A stretch of DNA of 64,000 bases from contig NZ_CP054919.1 in assembly GCF_013364235.1 (NCBI RefSeq), positions 7,365,603 through 7,429,602 on the forward strand, in the 5' to 3' direction. Position 1 is the first letter of the stretch; every line of letters begins with the position of its first letter. Made by a program: the position numbers and the translations under genes. The notes beneath the pieces are model-generated. The model did no database searches, had not been told where the DNA came from, and saw nothing but the letters and a program-made list of their open reading frames with translations. The DNA comes from Kitasatospora sp. NA04385 (GTDB lineage: Bacteria; Actinomycetota; Actinomycetes; Streptomycetales; Streptomycetaceae). Shown here in pieces: positions 58,657-64,000 of this stretch.

Positions 58657-59406
58657 ATGAACTCCCACACCGTCCGCAACCTGCTGGTGCGCGGCATGCT
58701 CGCCGGACTCGGCGCCGGCGTCCTGGCCCTGATCGTCGCCTACCTGCTGGGCGAGCCCCGCGTCGACGCCGCCATCGCCTTCGAGGACTCCCACGCCCAC
58801 GAACACGGCGAGGAACTCGTCAGCCGCACCCTGCAGTCCACCGCCGGCCTGGCCACCGGCATCCTGATCTACGGCATCGCGCTCGGCGGCATCGCCGCCC
58901 TCGCCTACTGCTTCGCCCTCGGCCGCACCGGCCGCATCGGCCCCCGCGCCACCGCCCTGCTGCTCTCCGGCGCGGCCCTGGTCGCGGTGTACCTGGTGCC
59001 CTTCCTCAAGTACCCGGCCAACCCGCCCTCCGTCGGCGACCCCGACACCATCGGCCACCGCACCACCCTGTACTTCCTCATGATGCTGCTGAGCGTGCTG
59101 CTCGCCGTCGCCGCCGTGGTGGCCGGCCGGCAACTCGCCCCGCGCCTGGGCAACTGGAACGCCACCCTGGCCGCCGGCCTCGGCTACGCCGTGCTGATCG
59201 GCCTCGGGTACGTCCTGCTGCCCGCCGTCAACGAAGTCCCCGCGGACTTCTCCGCCACCCTGCTCTGGCAGTTCCGCACCGCGGCCCTGGCCATCCAGCT
59301 CACCCTGTGGCTGTCCTTCGGCCTGCTCTTCGGCCACCTCGCCGAGCGCCTGCTGCTCCCCAAGCCGGTCCGGACGCCCGCCACGGCCGTCCCCGCCGCC
59401 AGCTAG
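58657..59406 (+). CDS. cbtA: Cobalt transporter CbtA
   Basis: 249 residues with five or six membrane helices (GMLAGLGAGVLALIVAYLLG, LATGILIYGIALGGIAALAY, LLLSGAALVAVYLVPFLKYP, YFLMMLLSVLLAVAAVVAG, ALAIQLTLWLSFGLLFG). DSHAHEHGEELVSR between helices 1 and 2 is a likely metal-handling loop, and FLKYPANPPSVGDPDTIGHR is the conserved CbtA motif. It lies 24 nt after cbtB, in one transcript under the B12 riboswitch. It ends at a hairpin. Confidence 0.95.
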   Translation: MNSHTVRNLLVRGMLAGLGAGVLALIVAYLLGEPRVDAAIAFEDSHAHEHGEELVSRTLQSTAGLATGILIYGIALGGIAALAYCFALGRTGRIGPRATALLLSGAALVAVYLVPFLKYPANPPSVGDPDTIGHRTTLYFLMMLLSVLLAVAAVVAGRQLAPRLGNWNATLAAGLGYAVLIGLGYVLLPAVNEVPADFSATLLWQFRTAALAIQLTLWLSFGLLFGHLAERLLLPKPVRTPATAVPAAS

Positions 59407-59411
59407 CCGTC

Positions 59412-59461
59412 CCGGAGGGCCGGTCCGCACCCCGTACCCGGGGCACGGACCGGCCCTCCGG
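59412..59461. terminator. Bidirectional terminator hairpin
   Basis: A 16-bp perfect stem (59412-59427 with 59446-59461), with further pairing in the loop, lies between cbtA and the TerD-family gene. Confidence 0.93.
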
Positions 59462-59490
59462 CGTGCTCCGGGCGGGGCGGGCCGGTGGGA

Positions 59491-60144
59491 TCAGGTGGTG
59501 AGCGGCTTCGAGTTGCGGGTCAGCCAGCCGAGGACGCCCTTGAAGCGCAGCGGGCCCTTGTCCATCGCGAAGGTGCCGTCCGCGTACAGCAGCGGCGAAC
59601 GCTCGCCGCCCCGCTTCGAGTAGGACTCCACGTTGCGGATCCGCACGCCCCGCGGGTCGGTCAGGTCGATCAGCGCGAAGGCGCACCAGTACGAGTGGGC
59701 GGAGTCGTTGGCCAGCGCGCAGGTCACGCTCTGCCCGGCGTGGTCGGTGACGGTGATCTCGGCCCGGTAGGAGTGCAGCGAACCGGCGCCGTTCGACACC
59801 GCCGAGTACACGCACAGCAGGACGTAGCCGTGCGCGGCCGGGTTGCGCAGCACCACGCTCTCGGTGCCGGCGGCGGTGGAGTCGCCGCTGTGCCGCAGGA
59901 ACGGCGCGGCGTCGAGAGCGCCGGGGTGGCGGAAGTCGACCGCCGCGGTGGTCGGTCCGGGCTCCGCGGAGACTTCGTCGGCCGGGACGTACATCGCGAA
60001 CAGGTCGAGGTCCGACCCGCCCCGTTCCCGGCCGCGCCAGGTCAGGGTGCAGGTGATCTCGGTGTCCGGCGCGTCCTTGGCCAGGCTGATCCGCCCGCTC
60101 TGACCCTTGGTCAGCACGACGGGCGGCGGGGCGGGGTCGGTCAT
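59491..60144 (-). CDS. TerD-family (tellurium-resistance-like) protein
   Basis: 217 residues. The TerD fold is indicated by VVLTKGQSGRISLAKDAPD, the calcium-type DLDLFAMYV, DFRHPGALDAAPFLRHSGD and VYSAVSNGAGSLHSYRAEI. TerD proteins bind calcium and serve in membrane-linked stress responses; tellurite resistance itself is unproven here. A C-terminal extension (RSPLLYADGTFAMDKGPLRF) is typical of the single-gene Streptomyces form. ATG 60144 follows GGAGG. It is divergent from the FAD oxidase. Confidence 0.88.
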   Translation of the reverse strand: MTDPAPPPVVLTKGQSGRISLAKDAPDTEITCTLTWRGRERGGSDLDLFAMYVPADEVSAEPGPTTAAVDFRHPGALDAAPFLRHSGDSTAAGTESVVLRNPAAHGYVLLCVYSAVSNGAGSLHSYRAEITVTDHAGQSVTCALANDSAHSYWCAFALIDLTDPRGVRIRNVESYSKRGGERSPLLYADGTFAMDKGPLRFKGVLGWLTRNSKPLTT

Positions 60145-60424
60145 GGCGGCCTCCGGGGCGCGGTGGGGGACGTGACGGCCCGTGACGGGCCCGGGGCGGG
60201 CGCGGACGCGGCGGGGCCGGGTGTCCGGACACCCTACCCAGGCACCTGGAGCGCGCGGCACCGGCCGCACCCGGCGTACACGAACCGGCCTGCCGGCGGG
60301 CGCGCGCCGTGTGCGCTGCGCCATCGGACGCACTCCGGCGGGCCGCAGCCGGGTGCGGGCGGCGGGGCGCGTGACGATCGGCGCAGGGCCTTCGCGCACC
60401 GGGCGCGGAGGAGAGAGGTGCGTC

Positions 60425-61936
60425 GTGACCATCGATCGTCGTCGTTTCCTGGCCTTGGGCGGGACCGTCGGGGCGGGACTGCTGCTGGGGGCCGCCCCGG
60501 CGCGGGCACAGGGGTCGGTGCGGGCGTTCCCGGCCCGGCAGCGCGGGTGGCGGGCCGCACCGCCGGACTGGCAGGCGCTGCGGCAGCGGCTCGGCGACCG
60601 GCTGGTGCTCCCCGCCGACCCCGGGTACGGGACGGCGCGGCTCGGCTTCAACGAGCTGAACGACGGTCAACTCCCCGGCGCGGTCGCCAAGTGCGCCTCC
60701 GCCGACGACGTCCGGGCCTGCCTGGACGTCGCCCGCGGCCACGGCATCCCGATCGCCGCCCGCAGCGGCGGTCACAGCTACCTCGGCTACAGCGTCCCCG
60801 ACCGCGGCCTGGTGATCGACCTGCGCGCGATGAACACCGTCCGGGTCCTCCCCGACGGCACCGCCGAGGTCGGCGCGGGCGCCCGGCTGATCGAGGTGTA
60901 CGCGGGCCTCGCCGCCGCCGGACGCCTGCTGCCCGGCGGGAGCTGCCCCACGGTGGGCATCGGCGGACTCACCCTCGGCGGCGGCATCGGCGTCCTGGCC
61001 CGGAAGTACGGCCTGACCTGCGACCGGCTCACCGCCGCCCAGGTGGTCACCGCCGACTCCTGCGTGCTCACCGCCGACGCCGAGCACGAGTGCGACCTGC
61101 ACTGGGCGCTGCGCGGCGGCGGGGGCGGCAACTTCGGCGTGGTCACCCGGTTCACCTTCGACACCCCGCCCGCGCCCGGCCTCACCGTCTTCGTCGTGCC
61201 GTTCCCCGCCGGGTCCGTCGCCCAGGTGCTCGGCGGCTGGCAGCAGTGGTGCGCCGACGCGCCGCCCGAACTGTGGGCCAGCTGCCAGGTCTCCGGCGGC
61301 AACCCGCCCACCTGCCGGATCGTCGGCTGCTGGGTCGGCGACCCGGCCGGCGCGAACCAGCAGATCGACCGCCTGGTGCGGCTGGCCGGCACCGCGCCCA
61401 CCGGACGCACCGTCGCCGCCAAGGACTACCTGGACGCGATGAAGTTCATGGCCGGCTGCGCCAACGACACCATCGCCCAGTGCCACCCCACCTGGGAAGG
61501 CGGCCGGCTCACCCGCACCGGCTTCGTCGCGGTCTCCCGGATGTTCGGCCCCCGGCCGCTCGACCCGGCCCGGCTCACCGAGCTGATGACCGGCCGCACC
61601 GGCGTCGACCTGCTGCTCGACTCGCTCGGCGGCGCGGTCGGCGAGATCGCCCCCGACGGGACGGCCTTCCCGCACCGCGGCTCGCTCGCCAGCGCCCAGG
61701 TCTACGCGGGCGCCACGCCCGGGACGGAGGACCGGGTCCGGGCCACCGTCGACGAGATCCGCGACGGCCTCGCCCGGCTCGGTGCCCCCGGCGCGTACGT
61801 CAACTACATCGACGCGACGCTGCCGGACTGGGGGCGCGCCTACTACGGCGAGAACCTGCCGCGACTCCGGCGGGTGGCCCGGCAGTACGACCCGGACGGG
61901 GTGTTCGCCTTCCCGCAGTCGGTCACGGCGGCCTGA
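60425..61936 (+). CDS. Tat-exported FAD-linked oxidase (BBE/PCMH family)
   Basis: 503 residues from GTG 60425. A twin-arginine leader (DRRRFLALGGTVGAGLLLGA, cleavage near ARA) indicates export in folded form. The PCMH FAD domain has IAARSGGHSYLGYSV, whose His should link FAD covalently, and GGSCPTVGIGGLTLGGGIGV. The second covalent Cys of berberine-bridge enzymes is replaced by Gly (PTVGIGG). The C-terminal BBE motif YVNYIDATLPDWGRAYYGEN is intact. It oxidises sugars or alcohols outside the membrane; the substrate is unknown. Confidence 0.93.
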   Translation: MTIDRRRFLALGGTVGAGLLLGAAPARAQGSVRAFPARQRGWRAAPPDWQALRQRLGDRLVLPADPGYGTARLGFNELNDGQLPGAVAKCASADDVRACLDVARGHGIPIAARSGGHSYLGYSVPDRGLVIDLRAMNTVRVLPDGTAEVGAGARLIEVYAGLAAAGRLLPGGSCPTVGIGGLTLGGGIGVLARKYGLTCDRLTAAQVVTADSCVLTADAEHECDLHWALRGGGGGNFGVVTRFTFDTPPAPGLTVFVVPFPAGSVAQVLGGWQQWCADAPPELWASCQVSGGNPPTCRIVGCWVGDPAGANQQIDRLVRLAGTAPTGRTVAAKDYLDAMKFMAGCANDTIAQCHPTWEGGRLTRTGFVAVSRMFGPRPLDPARLTELMTGRTGVDLLLDSLGGAVGEIAPDGTAFPHRGSLASAQVYAGATPGTEDRVRATVDEIRDGLARLGAPGAYVNYIDATLPDWGRAYYGENLPRLRRVARQYDPDGVFAFPQSVTAA

Positions 61937-61946
61937 CGCGAGAAAC

Positions 61947-62065
61947 CAGGGGCTCGGGGAACGGCGGGGCCGTGCTGCTGCGGGACGTGAACAGCGCCCG
62001 GAGCCGGTGCGCGCGACGGCAGTGCACCGTCAGCAGACCCAAGCTCGCCGCTCCCCGCGCCCCTG
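61947..62065. repeat. Extended inverted repeat of the Streptomyces AGGGGCGCGGGGA type
   Basis: CAGGGGCTCGGGGAACGG (61947-61964) is inverted with two changes at 62048-62065. The intervening 83 nt contain partial pairing (ACGGCAGTGCACCGT). Such AGGGGCGCGGGGA-bounded elements are repeated many times in Streptomyces genomes between genes and can end transcription. It follows the FAD oxidase stop. Confidence 0.75.
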
Positions 62066-62099
62066 AGGTCGCCCACCGCGCGCAGCGGCGCCGCCCCGA

Positions 62100-62666
62100 T
62101 CAGGTGGCGGGGGTGCGCCGGGGGAGGGCGAGCAGGGTGATCGCGGCGGTGACCACGGTCAGGGCGAGGACGAAGGCGCCCAGGGTGAAGAGGCCCAGGG
62201 TGAGGCAGGCGGTCAGCCCGAGGAGGGCGAGGCAGCACAGGGCGGCGGCGGAGCGGAGCGCCGCGCGGCCGGTGGCCCAGGCGGCGCGCAGCGGGCCGCG
62301 GCGGTGCCAGAGCCCCCACAGCGCGAACAGGCCGAAGAGCGGGAAGGCCAGGGTCAGCGCCCCGAGTTCCCGGTCCCGGGTGAACAGGGAGTGCGCGTCC
62401 ACGGAGAACACCTCGGCCGCGCCGAGCACCGTGCAGCCGGCGCCGAGCACGACGAACGCCGTTCCCACCACCGGGAAGGCCGAGGTGCCCCGCAGCGGCG
62501 CCGTCCGGCCCGACTGCGCCTGCTGGGCCTGGAGGAAGGCGACGAACCGGTCCCGCGCGCCCCGCAGGTTGAAGGCGAGGAAGCAGCCGATCGAGAACGC
62601 GGCGACCCCCCAGCAGAGCATGAACAGGTGTCCGGACTCCGGGTCCGTCCGGCCGGCCGTCAGCAT
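62100..62666 (-). CDS. Integral membrane protein, unknown
   Basis: 188 residues from ATG 62666, with a perfect AAGGAGGT site. About five hydrophobic helices are present (LFMLCWGVAAFSIGCFLAF, AFPVVGTAFVVLGAGCTVLG, LTLAFPLFGLFALWGLW, ALCCLALLGLTACLTLGLFT, FVLALTVVTAAITLLAL). A charged loop RGARDRFVAFLQAQQAQSG follows helix 1. No family was recognised. It lies 83 nt downstream of the MFS transporter on the same strand and might share its transcript. Confidence 0.8.
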   Translation of the reverse strand: MLTAGRTDPESGHLFMLCWGVAAFSIGCFLAFNLRGARDRFVAFLQAQQAQSGRTAPLRGTSAFPVVGTAFVVLGAGCTVLGAAEVFSVDAHSLFTRDRELGALTLAFPLFGLFALWGLWHRRGPLRAAWATGRAALRSAAALCCLALLGLTACLTLGLFTLGAFVLALTVVTAAITLLALPRRTPAT

Positions 62667-62749
62667 GGCGGACCTCCTTCCTGCGCGGGGCGCTGCGGCA
62701 CTCCTACCACGGGACGGCGGGCCGGGGGAAGATCGACGACCGGTGGGGG

Positions 62750-63934
62750 TCAGTCCAGGGCGCGGGCCCGGCGCAGCAGGAAGGCGCCCGAGACGGCGGC
62801 CAGGACGGCCATGCAGGCGGTGAAGACCAGGCCCGCGTCGGACAGGCCGAGCGGGGCGTCGAGCAGGCCCACGCCGATCACCGGGATCGAGATGCCCAGG
62901 TAGGCGACCACGAACAGGGCGGAGAGCACCCCGCCGCGGTGGGCGTCGGGGGCGGCCGCCGCGACCTCGCCGACCGCGCCGCGCAGCGTCATGCCCTGCC
63001 CGGCGCCGCCGACCAGGGCGGCCAGCACCAGCGGGGCGAGCGTGCCGGTGGCCAGCGAGAGGGCGAACAGGCCCAGGCCCCCGATTAGCACCAGGCAGCC
63101 CAGCGGGACCGCCCGCCGCGCGCCCAGCTTCGGCACCAGCAACTGGCCGCCGGTGGAGGCGAAGAACGCGGCGGCGACGATCAGCCCGACCAGCGCGCGG
63201 TCGTGCACGCCCAACTCCTCGGCGAGGAACGCGGGGGTGACCGAGGTGAACACGCCCAGCAGCGAGAACCCGGCGAACGCGGCGACCGCGGCGGGCACGA
63301 ACACCCCGCGCACCTCGGCGGGCAGGGACGGCCGCCGGGGCCGCGCGGTGCGCAGCCGGCCGGCCCCGGCCACGGTCTCCGGGAGCGACCGGGTGATGGC
63401 GAACGAGGCCGCCAGCAGGGCGAGGTGGACGACGAACGGCAGGGTCAGCGGCCGCGGCGCGTACTGGGCGAGCAGCCCGGCCAGCAGCGGCCCGCAGCCC
63501 AGGCCGCCCATGTTGGCGGCGGTCGCGACGAAACCCGCCCGCCCCCTGCGCCCGGGCGGGGCGAGCTCCAGGACGTACGCGGTGGCGGTGCCGGTGAACA
63601 GGCCCGCGGAGAAGCCCGACAGCAGCCGGCCCGCGAACAGCCAGGCCAGGCCCTGCTCGGCGAGGAACGCCACCGCGCTGGCCGCCGCGCACGCCAGCCC
63701 GCACAGCAGCACTGGCCGCCGCCCCACCGCGTCCGAGACGTTGCCGAACAGCAGCAGCACGCCGATCACCCCGAGCGCGTAGACGGCGAACACCACCGTC
63801 ACCATCAGCTCGGAGAACCCGATCCGCTCCTGGTACAGCCCGTACAGCGGGGTGGGCAGCGTGGTCCCGGCCATGCAGACGGCGAACGCGGCCGCCGCCC
63901 CCAGGTACCCGCTGCGTCGGCGATCTGTCACCAC
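62750..63934 (-). CDS. MFS transporter
   Basis: 394 residues with 12 predicted helices. The loop 2-3 motif GNVSDAVGRRPVLLCG is the MFS signature and GRLLSGFSAGLFTGTATAYV supports a drug/sugar-efflux-type (DHA1) branch. MVTDRRRSG is the short cytoplasmic N-terminus. GTG 63934 (or the adjacent GTG 63931) lies just after TACGGT, so the mRNA may be leaderless. The substrate is unknown. The remaining 66 nt to the window end are promoter-like GC-rich sequence. Confidence 0.92.
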   Translation of the reverse strand: MVTDRRRSGYLGAAAAFAVCMAGTTLPTPLYGLYQERIGFSELMVTVVFAVYALGVIGVLLLFGNVSDAVGRRPVLLCGLACAAASAVAFLAEQGLAWLFAGRLLSGFSAGLFTGTATAYVLELAPPGRRGRAGFVATAANMGGLGCGPLLAGLLAQYAPRPLTLPFVVHLALLAASFAITRSLPETVAGAGRLRTARPRRPSLPAEVRGVFVPAAVAAFAGFSLLGVFTSVTPAFLAEELGVHDRALVGLIVAAAFFASTGGQLLVPKLGARRAVPLGCLVLIGGLGLFALSLATGTLAPLVLAALVGGAGQGMTLRGAVGEVAAAAPDAHRGGVLSALFVVAYLGISIPVIGVGLLDAPLGLSDAGLVFTACMAVLAAVSGAFLLRRARALD

Positions 63935-64000
63935 CCCACCGTAGGCAGCGCGCCGGACCGGGGGAGGAACCGGCGCGCCGGGGGCGGACGGCGGGCGGAG

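Overview
The window is very G+C-rich actinobacterial chromosome, most likely from Streptomycetaceae (Streptomyces or Kitasatospora). The support is an SsgA-family sporulation protein, a WhiB-type iron-sulfur regulator, a SigB-type sigma factor with its partner-switch proteins, PAS/GAF/SpoIIE phosphatases, the tiny actinobacterial ribosomal protein bL37, a cellulose locus with perfect CebR-type palindromes, and many genes that look leaderless. No tRNA, rRNA, CRISPR array, phage or insertion sequence was found. About 65 genes are supported; all positions were read by eye.

Layout. 1-6.8 kb: the start of a ThrE-type amino-acid exporter, a small SHOCT membrane protein and two coupled SpoIIE phosphatases. 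6.9-12.5 kb: an aldo/keto reductase, an Acg-type nitroreductase with a DosR/DevR-like box, DUF5713, a methyltransferase and a HEAT-repeat protein. 12.5-17.6 kb: etfBA, then a fused flavin oxidoreductase/methyltransferase divergent from an XRE-cupin regulator. 16.9-20.6 kb: a DUF6230/DUF6114 envelope locus with two secreted proteins. 20.8-26.5 kb: pxpBC without pxpA, then an operon of an unknown protein, a MoxR ATPase and a VWA/metallopeptidase-like protein. 26.7-33.7 kb: an MpaB-like oxygenase, bL37, WhiB, the sigma/STAS/kinase module, SRPBCC, SsgA, PRC-barrel and MarR proteins. 33.7-34.05 kb: a repeat-dense, lower-G+C regulatory region before a methyltransferase. 35-38.2 kb: a secreted GH5 cellulase and a sugar kinase diverging from two CebR boxes.

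38-44.4 kb is a run of small regulators and enzymes (tautomerase and LysR, SUKH, TIGR01777 epimerase, F420 reductase and HxlR, DUF2316). 44.5-53.2 kb is almost entirely secreted proteins: two paralogues facing three further secreted proteins across one terminator, followed by a small secreted peptide and two secreted RCC1-repeat proteins. One of the three facing proteins carries both the domain of the paralogue pair and the domain of its own neighbours, which ties the locus together; this is the best candidate here for an undescribed system. 53.3-64 kb holds a class II UvrA, a CBM20 fragment, a response regulator, a cobalamin-riboswitch-controlled CbtBA cobalt transporter opposite a phosphoglycerate-mutase-like protein without its catalytic histidine, a TerD protein, a Tat-exported FAD oxidase and an MFS transporter.

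Regulatory logic visible in the sequence includes partner switching (sigma, STAS and kinase, plus two SpoIIE phosphatases elsewhere in the window), cellobiose-type control, cobalamin control, and several divergent regulator-target pairs (XRE-cupin, MarR, HxlR) with palindromes between them. Unusually clean hairpins, with stems up to 29 bp, separate the convergent units.
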